From the NCBI RefSeq assembly GCF_036711975.1, contig NC_091973.1:3224001-3288000 (forward strand): 64,000 bases of DNA, read 5' to 3'. This stretch comes from Onthophagus taurus. Its lineage: Eukaryota; Arthropoda; Insecta; Coleoptera; Scarabaeidae. The translations under genes were made by a program, and so were the position numbers. The notes under the pieces were generated by a model. The model ran no database searches. It saw only the letters and a list, made by a program, of their open reading frames with translations, and had not been told where the DNA came from. Shown here one piece after another: positions 37,340 through 49,500 of this stretch (the stretch's first letter is position 1; every line of letters begins with the position of its first letter).

Positions 37340-38217
37340 AAACAAAAGTTCTTTTTAGAACCAATATCGCCGTAGAAGCTGAGGCAGCTCTGCTGCCGAG
37401 GCAGTAGCTCGAGCATTATAAAGCAACAAGGGATTATTTCTTTTTATAACCAATCCTTTATTATAAGCCGAAGCAGCTCTGCTGCTGAGGCAGTGGTTCG
37501 AATATTACAAAATTATTAATAAGGCTTTCTTGGCAGTCGTAATATATTATTAGAAGCCGAGGCAGCTCTGCTGCCGAGGCAGTGGCTTGACTATTATAAA
37601 GTTATTAATAAAGTTTTCTTTATAATAGTAATATCTCATTAGAAGCCGAGGCAGCTCTGCTGCCGAGGCAATAGCTCGAGCATTATAAAGCAACAAGGGA
37701 TTATTTCTTTTTATAACCAATACTTCATTAGAAGCCGAAGCAGCTCTGCTGCTGAGGCAGTGGCTCGAATATTGCACAATTATTAATAAGGCTTTCTTGA
37801 CAATCGTAATATATTACTAGCTGCCGAGACAGCCCTGCTGTCGAGGCAATGGTTTGAGTTTTATAAAGCAATAAGTAAAGGTTTCCTTTTAGAACTAACA
37901 TATTATCAGAAGCCGAGGCAGTGGCTTGACTATTACAAAGTTATTAAGAAAGTTTTCTTTATAATAGTAATATCTCATTAGAAACCGAGGCAGCTCTTCT
38001 GCCGAGGCAATAGCTCGAGCATTATAAAGCAACAAGGGATTATTTCTTTTTATAACCAATACTTCATTAGAAGCCGAAGCAGCTCTGCTGCTGAGGCAGT
38101 GGCTCGAACATAACAAAATTATTAATAAGGCTTTCTTGGCAGTCGTAATATATTACTAGCTGCCGAGCCAGCCCTGCTGTCGAGGCAATAGTTTGAGTAT
38201 TATAAAGCAATAATAAT
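37340..38217. repeat. Tandem array, about 88 bp units with palindromic core
   Basis: About ten units. Each holds AAGCCGAGGCAGCTCTGCTG followed by CCGAGGCAGTGGCTCGA and then an AT-rich half with TATTAATAAGGCTTTCTTGG or TAAAGCAACAAGGGATTATT. AGCCGAGGCAG starts recur near 37465, 37555, 37644, 37733, 37822, 37913, 37983, 38073 and 38161. The core GGCAGCTCTGCTGCC is self-complementary. Confidence 0.88.
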
Positions 38218-39254
38218 AATAATAATAATAATAAACTGCCTTTATTTCCAGAGTAAAGAGAACAAACAATAATAATAGTAACTATAGTTACTATAATGCA
38301 AAATAAAGATAATCAAAAAAGAACAAAAAACAATATTTAAAAAGAAAAATAACTTAAATACAAAACAGGTGGAAATCCTAAGGCGAAGTTCAGAATGCGA
38401 CCATAATATGGCCCGCTTCTGCTCTTCCACTTAACCTTAAAAATAATTGCACTTTTATTCAATCGTAGTACATGCCTACTCCTAAAAACTAAAACTATTA
38501 ATTGATTCTGCATTATAATCTTCATTTCACTTATAATCTATCTTATATATGAGCTAATAAAATAAAAAATAATAAAATGAAATAAACAAAAACAAATTAT
38601 TCCACTTGTATTAAAATTAGATTGATCCACTATAAAGCAAACAAGAAGTCACTGTCGCTCAAATAAATGCCTAAACAATAACGTTCTGAAAGCACCCTCC
38701 CTTTTGGCCCGAATGGTGACGGGGATAGAATTATACAGCTTATAGGCACAGTAGCTAAACGCACGACAAAACAGAGCTGTACTATGAGCAGGCGGATTAA
38801 CAACATTTTTATTTCTAATATTTATACTGTGTAGATCCCCTCTAAACTGAATCTTTTTACTCAAATAATTAGGCGAGCCAGTTGTGACAACCTTGTGATA
38901 CAGCACTGAAGCCTGTAGAGTATAACGATTATGAATATTCAGCCAAGTTAACTCTTTAAGCTTATGAGAGATTCTTTCAAATTTTTTAATTCTGAATATA
39001 TATCTCATACAAGCGTTCTGCACTCTTTGCACTCTCAATCTATCCATGGAATCCAAACATGGATAGTAGACAGGAATACAATAATTAAGCAAAGACAGTA
39101 CAAAACATTCACAAAGCATCTTTTTCATTTTTAAATTAAAAATATCTTTGAAAGAATAGAGTAATTTTAATTTCAAAAAACAAACACTTAATGTTTTAGT
39201 AATGTGCTGTTTGTACATAGTACAAGGCATTATTAACGACTAGCCCAAGATTCA
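38218..39254 (-). mobile_element. 5'-truncated LINE with microsatellite tail, inserted in the repeat array
   Basis: A minus-strand frame of 193 codons (38649-39230) encodes the C-terminal part of a non-LTR ORF2. It shows the thumb and tail motifs of the reverse transcriptase (LNYCIPVYYPCLDSMDRLRV, QRVQNACMRYIFRIKK, NRYTLQASVLYHKVV). A 3' UTR follows, ending in AATAAAGGCAG and a (TTA)n tail at 38207-38232. Reverse transcriptase palm and endonuclease are missing, so the copy is a typical 5' truncation. The array sequence continues on both sides, and CAATA occurs at both junctions, consistent with a short target-site duplication. Confidence 0.88.
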
Positions 39255-39440
39255 ATAAGTAAAGGTTTCCTTTTAGAACTAATATCAGTGGCTTGAATAT
39301 TACAAAGTTATTAAGAAAGTTTTCTTTATAATAGTAATATCTCATTAGAAGCCGACGTAGTCCTGCTGCAATTTTCTTTTAGAACCAATATATCAATAGA
39401 AGCCGAGGCAGTAGCTCAAGTATTACATAGTTATTAATAA
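39255..39440. repeat. Continuation of the 88 bp repeat array after the LINE
   Basis: AAGTAAAGGTTTCCTTTTAG resumes directly after the LINE junction, followed by two more diverged units with GAAGCCGA and GAAGCCGAGGCAG. Confidence 0.8.
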
Positions 39441-39506
39441 AGATTTATTTTCAAGCCTTAATTAAGTTTTTTTTTTAATTTTGATTAGTAATTAAAGTCT
39501 TATTAA

Positions 39507-39812
39507 GACCTACTTCGTGAAAACTTAACCAGAACGGTGCGATAAAGGTCCTACTTCAACGACATCTAACATCAAAAATAATCAACTTTATGTAATTTGA
39601 TCTTTAAACAACGCATTTATTTAATGATATTATTAGTACCCATAAATTTATTCTTTATTTTATTAATTACATCGTATTTTTTTTATTAACCTTTATTTAG
39701 TTCACTTAAGTGATAAAAGATGTCACCACGTTATTTAGTTTTATAAACAATAAGAGATGTCGCTTTTGTAATCACATTGAATAAAAAAAAATGCTTAGCT
39801 TCGCACTTCGCA
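39507..39812. repeat. Duplicated segment, copy 2 (upstream of MTMR14)
   Basis: Same-orientation copy of 36946-37280, starting GACCTACTTCGTGAAAACTT and ending ATGCTTAGCTTCGCACTT. Confidence 0.88.
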
Positions 39813-40038
39813 TAAACCTCAAAATCAGTGCCAGACGCAGTCATAATTTGTGTTCGTTTGAATTGGTGTTTTAGTTAAATTGTATATATATAATGCTGGT
39901 GATAACTTCCCAAGGAAAAACGATAAGGTGGGCTATTTTAGATTGAAACATTAGCATAATGACAACCAACGCAAAAACCTCATGTGCGAAAAAATGATTT
40001 TATCTTTTTTAGGTAGTACAACGCAAAAACGATTTACG

Positions 40039-43000
40039 ATGTCTGGAGACGTTCTAAATTCGGAATGCGTGGAGCGCATTAGTATGAAAGATGTCGAGGA
40101 TCTTTTGGATTATTTTTCAAAAAATGGTTATAAATCGAATAGTACGGATGCTGTTGTAAGGAAATTCGCACGATTTTTAAAAAACCCTTTCAGTATTGCT
40201 TTGTTTTAGCCCATAGCTTGTATGTCAAACACCATTGGATTAATGAAACTAGATTATACTTTATTTACTATTAAAAATAGTAATCCAGAGCTGTGCAATC
40301 ATTATCCAAGCGAATTAATATTCTTGGAGTCTCCGAAAAACGATAATCCGACTATATACGAAAATTTGTATAATAGTGAACAATTAAAAAGTTTAATAAC
40401 TAATTCTAGATATGCAAGGTGCCGCGCTCGTTTTCCAATGCCTGTGATAATGTATAAAGGTAAATATCTATTAAGATCGTCGACTCTAGCTGGTCCTCTA
40501 GAGTTAAACGCTAGACATATTTACGACACAATAAAAAGTGTGTTTGGCTACGAAGTAAAACACATAACAGATATGGATATATATCGTTTAAGAAGTTTAG
40601 ATGTCGAATTATTAGAAAGTTACAATGTTATGAATATAGTTGATTTGATGGTTGAGAAGAAAAAAATCAAGTACAATGTAAGTGTGACGTCATCGGAGAA
40701 GGTTACGGAAGAATACGGACATTACGGACACTTTAATTTACTTTCCCTACCTTACCCCGGCTGTGAATTTTTTTCGGAGTTTCGTTTAAATAATTACGAG
40801 GCCGAAGACTTACAATTTGATTGGGAGCAACCGTTTATTGACGCAGAATTAGTTCCTCCTCAGCAAGATGGTCCCTTAGCTCAGCTCAACATACGTTGGG
40901 AAAACTATCGGAAATGGAATTTAGTTGAAATGACTCAAAATTATTTAAAAGTTCTTCTTAAATATATGCATGAAAGAAAAGACAGCACCCTCATCCATTG
41001 TATAAGCGGATGGGATCGCACACCCATGTTTGTCTCTTTAGTACGAATAAGCATGTGGGCTGACGGCGTAATACATCACTCATTATCACCTTTAGAAATG
41101 CTCTATTTAACCGTTGCTTATGATTGGTTTTTATTCGGACACGATCTACCAAATCGTAGAAGCAAAAACGAAGAAATTTTTTATTTTTGCTTTTATATGT
41201 TGAAACATATTGAAGATGAGGAATTCTGTATAAACCCCAATTACATGTAGGTATATATACAGGCTGTCTCGAAGCTCAACGTCAAGCAGGCACCGGGTGA
41301 GAGGCCAACCCATACCTGTTTTGGTAAAAATGAGAAAAAAATTCCATGTCTCTTAGTTAAGTAGTAATAGACATATTTTTGAAAACGTTGAAAATCAGCC
41401 CTGTACAGGTGTCCAAATTTCGATGGGTTTGCAGGGTATCTCAGTTATTATGAAAGATAGAAAGTTGCAGCTTCCGCGAAGCTTGCGCAAACCAAATTTT
41501 CATAGCCCTCTTCGTTTTTGATATACAGGGAGTGTTTGAAATTTACGATTTTCAGACACCTCCTGTATCTCGGCTATCCGCAAACTTAATAAAAAAGTAA
41601 GAACGGGTTCTAATAGATTTTTTCACGTAGAATCCAATGGTGCACGTAGAATGTTTCTAGTCATCACGGTTTTTGAGTTATAAACACAACCCAAATACTG
41701 AATACTCAACTTCTAAAATACTTAACTCTTTATAACTGAAAAACCGTGATGACTAGAAAAATTCTACGTGCACCATTGGATTCTACGTGAAAAAATCTAT
41801 TAGAACCCGTTTTTACGTTTCCGGATAGCCGAGATACAGGAGGTGTCTGAAAATCTCTATCCTGTATATCAAAAACGAAGAGGGCTATGAAAATTTAGTT
41901 TGCGCCGTTGTAAGTTTCACAAAAAAGTAGCTCAGGTTCGCGAAAGCCGCAACTTTCTATCTTTCATAATAACTGAGATACCCTGCAAACCCATCGAAAT
42001 TTGGACACCCTGTACATCATATCTTTAGGTACTACGGTCAGAAATGTTCCCAATTTAATAATGTATTCCTTATGAACCATGCTACTGTAGAAGTCACAAA
42101 TCAAACAACAAAAATCGTTAGTTTTGAAAAAAAAAATATATTAATTTGATTGAGTTAAAGTTGAAAGAATTTATGTCTGTCAAGTTTGACATACAATTTC
42201 TACAAAAAGGGGTAGTACAACACCCTTGGCAAGTAATTTTAAAAGATGGCCTGTTTAGTCAAGTTTCAAAAATGGTACAACACGCCATTTTTCTTATCAT
42301 AAAAAACATTTTCTGCAAAAAACACGTTATTTAAAAAATGCATACTTTTGTATGTTATTTGTATTTACTTTTTATTTCCTCTTAACTTTGTTAGAAGATG
42401 TGCCAGTCAATATCTAGGAACTACAAAATGTGGTTTCAACAAGATGTCTTGCAAAAAGACTTTCAAATAAGGTTAACCTAAAAACAAAATTAAACAAACA
42501 AATTTATTTATTATTAATTTTATAGCATTATTTTCTTAATACTAAATTTGCCTTAGTAGCTCAAATTATTTGCCGTCGGCAGTAATACAAGCTCTGTATC
42601 GTCACAAAAAAGATCTTTTTACTAGTTGTGCAAATCTCTTTGCATTTGTTTCTTCTGCTGCTGCATAAATATTGTGGCGCAGTTCGGCAAGATTTTCAAT
42701 CGGTTTTTACTACACTGTTTCTTTTATGCAATCCTAATAAGAAAATCAAGGGGATTTAGACCCAGAGAATAAGGAGGCCAAGTAATCGAACCGTGGTTCG
42801 CCCAATCCATCTTTCTGGGTATTCTGTATGCAATCCCGTACAGGACATGCATAACGATTTTTAACATTTTCAAAAATATGTCTATTACTACTCAACTAAG
42901 AGACATAGAATTTTTTTCTTATTTTTACCAGAACAGGTATGGGTTGGCCTCTCACCCGGTGCCCGCTTGACGTTGAGTTTCGGGACATTCTGTATATACA

Positions 43001-44704
43001 GTGTGTCCCAGGATAGATGTTACAAGAAGTATAATGACCTAAATATACAGGTGTATCTGAATGACTGCAACATATATGAACCATGGGCGACTTCGGCTCC
43101 CCTAAGGAGCTTCACCCCTCCAAATATGGCGGAAAATTTTAGTTTAATTTTTCTTTCTCAAAAGCCATAAACGCTAGGAAAATGACATTTGGGGAATATG
43201 TTTAACTCATAATAGGGCACGTTTTGACCCTATTTGTACTTTCAACCTACCCTTCTAAACTATTAACCACCCCTGAAGACACTAGCTCTTAGTGTCTTCA
43301 CTCTGATCTAATATAAATTATGACGGCTTAAGCAATATAGGTAGATCTTTTTGAAATTTTGCATAGTGCCATAATTTCTCATTCCAAACAACTTTTCTTA
43401 ATGAAATTTTACTGTATCATGAAGAATAAGCTTACTTTACCTGAACTAAAAATTTTCAAAAATATTCTTAAAATCCTCTTCACACCAAGCAGAGCTTAAT
43501 TCGTCATCTTTAAAAGAAAGTTCAAACATTTTTAGGTCACTATACCTCTTGTAACATCTCTCCTGGGACATACTGTATATAAAATTAATTGATGTGTTAA
43601 TAAATATATTACATTTTTTAGAAAAAATAAGCAATTGTTGAATCGGGCAAGTGATCACGCAGAGAACAAAGAAAAATTTGACACTGTAGATTCAAAAGAT
43701 CAACTTGGTTCTAGCCTTAGTTTAAATTCAAATGCATCATCTGTTAGCGTTCGATCCCAAGAACGTAATGCTTCTCCAAACGAATCGTTATCCGATGATT
43801 TTGAACATTTGTAAGTAAAAGAATTAATTAGTCTTAATTTTTACATATTATGACCATCATTGTACTTATTTGCAACCCAACCCAAAGTTTGAATGAATCA
43901 CCCAATTGGTATGGTGCACTTTTGTTATCAAAATGTAGAAATGAACATTTTTATACTCCCTCCGTTTTCCCAGTTGATTCTGTAGTCGTATAAACTCCAA
44001 TAAACTCAGGAACTTAAGGTTGAATTGATTGATTAAGCTCTCAAGCATGCGGAAGTTGACCCAAACATCAGGAAAGATATTCGTTCTTCCAAAACGAAGC
44101 TGACATTGTCATAAAAGTCAATGCCACACTTTACAGAACCTTATTAAGAAAGTAGTACTGAATGATGTAATAGAATAGAGCAAAAAAAATATTGTGTACT
44201 TCAAAATCCTGATGTTATGATCTAATTCTGAGCTGGGATTATGATTCTTCTCAGACAACAAAACCTTGCATATCTAATTGATAGTATCTACTCTAGAATA
44301 ATACTCATAATTAATTTAATAAAATATTTTTTTATAGATCTGTACCAGATGTTTGCAAAGAAGAAAATAGATTTCAAACTCGTGGAACATCACCTGTAAA
44401 TATGCCCGCTATTAAACGAACTCGTACGGATTCGATGTCATCGACAAATTCAGGAACTTGGGCTATAATATCGGGAACTGGAAGCTTACGTAGTTCAGAT
44501 TTAAATAGGTAAGAACCAATTAACTTTTTGTAATTATTTTATTGAATTTTTTTAATTTTTAGTGAAAAAAGTTGGTCAACTGAGCATTGTCGAAACGTTG
44601 GTGAAGAATTCAAGCTAGAAACGCGCGTTAGAAAGTTGCGGGAGTTAAGAAGACTGATGCAAAACGCGTACGGAAAGACGATCGGTTTAAAGTTCGTCAA
44701 TTAA
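40039..44704 (+). CDS. EDTP: Myotubularin-related protein 14 / egg-derived tyrosine phosphatase
   Basis: Five coding exons, 40039-40155, 40210-41246, 43622-43810, 44338-44508 and 44563-44704, all phase-consistent, 551 residues. The ATG at 40039 follows an acceptor near 40012, so a noncoding exon is likely upstream. The first intron is only 54 bases. The product is colinear with MTMR14 (hJumpy): ARCRARFPMPVIMYKGKYL, CDLMVE-like VDLMVEKKKIKYNVSVTSSE, LSLPYPGCEFF, then the active site HCISGWDRT (CX5R, Cys about 303) and LTVAYDWFLFGHDLPNR. The C-terminal motif ETRVRKLRELRRLMQNAYGK matches the conserved tail. The enzyme dephosphorylates PtdIns3P and PtdIns(3,5)P2, opposing autophagy and acting in muscle and oogenesis. 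The middle, exons 3-4, is Ser-rich and probably disordered. Confidence 0.94.
41405..42017. mobile_element. Near-perfect 613 bp palindromic element nested in N1
   Basis: The arms begin TACAGGTGTCCAAATTTCGA and end TCGAAATTTGGACACCCTGTA. They remain complementary for about 290 bases each, with only small gaps, around a centre near 41710. The element is flanked by TA. It has no coding capacity. Confidence 0.8.
42540..42870 (-). pseudogene. Mariner-like transposase C-terminal relic inside N1
   Basis: The minus strand reads PERWIGRTT then, in shifted frame, PLDFLI and IENLAELRHNIYAAAEETNA, then RSFL..RYRACITADGK. This matches the end of DDE transposases of the IS630-Tc1-mariner group (family pattern PERWIGR...WPPRSPDLNPLDFF...IENLAELR). 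Frame breaks show it is inactive. Confidence 0.7.
42993..43582. mobile_element. MITE N2, about 590 bp, abutting N1
   Basis: Terminal inverted repeats of about 50 bases: TATATACAGTGTGTCCCAGG...GATGTTACAAG at 42993-43046, and the complement CTTGTAACATCTCTCCTGGG at about 43549-43568, ending in CATACTGTATAT. A TA target is shared with the end of N1. It has no transposase, so it is a non-autonomous mariner-type copy. Confidence 0.8.
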
Positions 44705-46580
44705 AATTAAAAAAATAGGTCGGCCTCCGCTATTTTTCACTGTACTACTAGACTGTTGCGACTACCTGTCATTTGTGTTCATCCCTGCCTTAATCGAAAG
44801 GGACCCACGCTATTGAATGTGATTAATAACTGTTAGAATTTGTTACCGCGTTCGTATATAATGGCGTTTATTATTTTGTTTTTATTTTAATAATAAAAAT
44901 TGACCGCAGTGCTTCCGCGACATGTCTACTAATAATATAAAATTTCGTTGAAATGTTACATTTTCTGCGCATGCAGAACATAATAGCCCTTTAACGCATT
45001 TCCATGTTATCAGTTAAAAAAGTATATTAATATATTACGTGTGCGTTACAGGGTTAAATATTTTTTTGGGAAGTTTTTTTAACTCGTTATCGTTTTTTTT
45101 TTGTTGATACCTCATTTAGGTGCCTAGATATTGCCTCTCAAATACTGAATTTCATTTGTAATGTTTTCTATACTTGTTCACATCCCTAGGAGCTAATGAA
45201 CGTAAATATATTTTTTTAAAATTTATTTATTTCTTTTTTTGTCCCTCATCTATGTTAATTATGTCCGTAGAAGGAGTGAATGACCGTTAAAAAATAATTT
45301 TGGCTTAGTATGGAGTTTAAAAATAGTTTTAAAATTAAATCGTGACGGAGTATGGGACGTATAGAGAATGTAATAATTTCATTATGGTATGGATGTGATT
45401 GCTCGATGAGTAACGTCAGGTGTGTGGTGAATTTTAAACGGTTGGTATTTCCGAACGGAGCTGCAGGAACATCAGCAGGAGTTGAGTTTTACGTTGAATA
45501 GTCCGGTAGGTGGCGCCGTGTCGGTTGCCGTAAACGGTTTTTGTCGGTGAAACATCACCGTATTAATAAGAACGTTAGGTTATGTGCGGCGATCTGTGTT
45601 GCGGTGGTGAAATCGCGAGAGCAGCCCTTCAAATAAAAATGTCTGATTTTCCATAGTGGAGTACCGTATAGAAAGTAAGGTTATGTCGCTCGATTAAGAA
45701 GCGTTAAATGTAGTAGTGCACGTAACAAATAATGGCAAACCATGGGAAATCATTAGGGCAAATCTACATTGGGTGAGTAAAGATAACAAATGACTTAAAA
45801 ACAAGTGACATAAAAACAAATGAAAACAACGACCCCAGACGCCCCCTTATTCGGTCCGGGATGAAAGCGTTCGAAAGTAAAAATCGACGAGTCGAGCACC
45901 TCGACGGCTGGTTTGAGGAAAATTTTTCAAATGCGAATTCCGATCGAAAGTGATACGGTTCTAACCCGTCTACAAGACGCCAGTGCCTTTCGCAATAAAA
46001 ATTATCGGCTTAGAAATAGAAAATCAAATATCGCTTTTGCACGACCCCGACGAGTGACCTCAGGTCTCTCGTCTTGATCTTTAAAAGTCAAACCCAAAAT
46101 CCGTGACGTTCGGGACGTTTAGTTTTAATTGGAGACCGAACCAATTAACACTGCTCCCCGGACTTTGTCTTTTGCTCTCCACGCAATATGATACAATACG
46201 TAATTTGAGCACTTCAAGGTGCGCGCTGAAATAGAGGCTACTGTGTCGAGCCGCTCGAAAATACAGAACCCTCGAGGTGGATTCGCGACCGTTAACAGCC
46301 ACACCGTGTGCTAAAATCCTAAATTACCAATTGCCAATAAATATTTTATGTCATTCTATACCCGTAATACTTTAATTAATTAACATAATATATATATATA
46401 AACATCTGGACGTAAAAGAATAAAAAATATGTTTTTTACGCACGCAAATGCAGGGTAATCTAATTACTCAGGTCCTTAACATTTACCCTAGATATTTAGA
46501 GTTCACATTATAAATAAATTTTTTTTTGTTCTAGGTAACTGTGGGTATCGTCTCGCCTAAAAATTGTCAACATAGTCAAC
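44705..46580. other. EDTP 3' UTR, then klarsicht promoter and leader
   Basis: AATAAAAATTG near 44890 could end EDTP. The more GC-balanced stretch 45400-45772 is probably the klar leader exon. It ends with a GTGAGT donor and is followed by a 762-base intron to the acceptor at 46534. A 14-codon upstream ORF starts at 45732 (MANHGKSLGQIYIG) and would stop right after that junction. Confidence 0.5.
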
Positions 46581-49500
46581 ATGCCGGTGGGCACGAGTAA
46601 GTGTTCGAGCGTTTTCGCACAACCATAAGGCATTCCTGCGTAGACGTTGCGCAAAGCCGGTCTTGAAACTGTCGACTCGTATGCGACCACTTTTATGCGA
46701 CTACCAATTCGAGAATTACGTTCGTTGTCAATGCAAATCAAGCAGTCCTTGCTCAGGTGTTACCTAATCGCACTCTCCAAAACAAATTCTAAACTAAAAT
46801 ACCACTTTTACATTATGCTCTTATCAATATTGATTTCTTGTGTAATAAGTACATTATAAAAGGTCATTATGTACATACATATGTAGCTATATTTGGATGG
46901 CATTGATTTTTGAAATTCTTTCTAAAGTTGTAGTAGTTTAAAATAACTTTTCTATTTAAATGCGTTTTCATTGATGTTCTCTAAAGTTTAATGGTCTGTA
47001 AAGTTTAGTTTGAGCAGTATTGATATTTAAAATTTCTCTCTAGACCTTAAAATAGACGATCTATTTAAGTGCTGAGAAGCTTATTGAGTATGATACCGGA
47101 AGTATTTATAGAAAGATATTATAAGTAGAGGAGTTTGTTAAGTCGTTTCATCGGTGAGTTAAGTTAAGTATCGATTGAGGATTGTGGCGTCCTAAATTGG
47201 TTGAAATTAGAACGAAGCGCGCGACAGTGGTAGTTAGGCCGTCGCCGGAAACTCTTTTAGTTTCCAGTCGTTCCAAAAATAACCGACCTATCCCTACAAT
47301 ATCTTCTGGTGCGTGACTCTTAAGAGTCGCAAATAGATTCGCGAAACCGCCAACCGCGCGAACGATTTTGGCCCGGATTTCTGAACGCGCCACTCTTGCA
47401 GGCTTTGAGAATTCCGCCATGAAGACGAGCTTCTCGTTGTCGTCTCTCCAGGCGTTCGAAACACCGGAGAAGGCTATCAAGACGCGTCCGTTCAACAGTC
47501 TTACAAAACGTAGAAAGGAGAATATCGCCCGTAGGTCCTGGGGCAGTAGCGCCAGCGTCCAAAAGGATGAATTCTGGTCCGCCCTCCAACCCAATTACGA
47601 TTATATCATGAACAACAATATAATTGATAATTGCCAGGTAAAAAGGGTGCACTTTTCTAATCCAACATGTTTATAACCAACATTTTCTAGGAGGTTAATG
47701 GAGAAATGGCTGACGAATCTCAGATGTGGTCTTTTGAAGTCTTCTGCCGTCAATTCTCTGAACTCTATTCTTGGTTGAATAGCGTTCAAGAGGTCATTTA
47801 CGGCACTGAGGAGAACGTCACCGATAAGGCTCTTAGGGCTGTAAGTGGGATCTTATTTTAAGTGAACTATCTAAACGATTTTCTTTATTTCAGCACTTGA
47901 TGAGCGCTATGTCGAAAAAGAGCGATATCCATAAGTTGTTTAATGAGAGGGCCACTCAGGTTATTGCAAAAAATCCCGAATATTCCGAAGAAGTCCAATG
48001 GAGGCTCACTCGACTTAACGCCAAGTGGGAATCGTTGGAGTCTGTTTTGAAATCTTCAGATTGCGGCTGTCACGAAGAAAACTGCTTAGGTAATAAAATA
48101 GGCAACCCAAATAGCACCTTTGCATTATCGGTTGCATAGTTTTTTTATATTACAAAACAAATTTGAATAATTTATTTAAGATTTGGATCATGAGGTAAAG
48201 TGTCTTCAGGGTTGGATAAAAAATATCGAAATCATGTTGCAACCCGTTAATTTTAAAACAAAATGGACCAAGCCCGAAATTGAAAAGAAAGCTTTAGAAC
48301 ACAAGGTAAGTTATTTGAATTTTAACGCTTAACACTTCAAAAAAAGTGTCTTAAACAACCCACATTGCAGCTGTTGTTTATATACTCTGCATGAGGGTTA
48401 AAAAAGGCGACATCTGTTTCCGTTTCGTTTTTATTTAATTTAATAGGTTTACCACTCGAACAATTTCAAGGCGTAATCGAAAGCTTGCAAGTTTTGAATG
48501 AGATTAGAAATTAGATTGGTTTAAAAGATTTTAAAATTTCAATATAAAAGAAGATAATGTTATTGTATCGGAAGTAGAAGAAATGAAAATGTAACTTGGT
48601 GAAAGCGCTAATAATTAGATCTCTACCAATCGTTCAATAAACTTTCTATCGTAGAGCGCGGCACATCATCATCGGTAAATTGGAACGGTTCAAAATTCGG
48701 GCGAATCCCAACAAAAAACATGTCGCCCAACTATTTCCGTCAAGTGGGGCATTCGCGGTCCGTTGTGAAAGATCGAAGTTGAAAATAGTGCGAACCCGCG
48801 AATATCATCGCGTCATCGCTTTATCACTCGCTTATATTTAGAGGGAACTAGTTCGGCGCGTCGGGTATCATCGAGTACGTTCGACATCGTTCGACTACCC
48901 GAGGCCGCCACTTTTGTTAGGGCCGGATAACAGATGCTGGTGGCGTCAGTTCGGTTGTGGTTCCTATGGTGTTGGTGCCATGGTGCCTATGGTGGTCGTC
49001 GTACCATGCGTCGCGCTGTTCTCTACGTTAATCGATCTATGAAAGAACGATCGGCAGTCAAAGTCGCCTGATCGGTGATTCCCACCAGGTTTCTTCATTG
49101 AGAGAGGAGGACATTCAAATTGCCAACGGTGAGTTGCTATAAAGTCGCCGAAGAAACGAAAACGTGGTTGGTGTGTGTCTAAAAATACGTTGGTTGCGCG
49201 AAAACCAGCAGCGGCAGCGTGCGGGGTACTAATAATTCCACGCTGCCCACTATCTTATCGTAGGGTTTCTTTACTTTCCCCGCGCGCTCGTTGGTGTTGA
49301 CATTAAGAGTTAGCGTGCGTTGTTGAATAACGCCTCGGCGACTGAGAGAGGAGGTCGTTAAACTCAATTTTTGTCCGGACCCCGTTGTGTATATGTGTGT
49401 GTGTATGTAGTGCAGTCGGTCCGAATGTCTTTAAAACCCTCGCAAAGGCAGACGACGGAAGAAGAAGGATGCCCTGCAGAGACGCAGACGCTTCGTCTAC

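Larger units (their letters stand above)
41254..42997. mobile_element. Tc1/mariner-superfamily element N1 in EDTP intron 2
   Basis: Terminal inverted repeats of about 140 bases. The left arm runs 41254-41395, with CTCAACGTCAAGC and GGCACCGGGTGAGAGGCC. Its complement is at about 42860-42997. Both ends lie in TATATA. The element contains a transposase relic and a later insertion (41405-42017). Confidence 0.8.

Noticed and set aside
47148-47652. Minus-strand frames of 148 and 110 codons
   Set aside because: Antisense shadows of the klar second coding exon and its flank.
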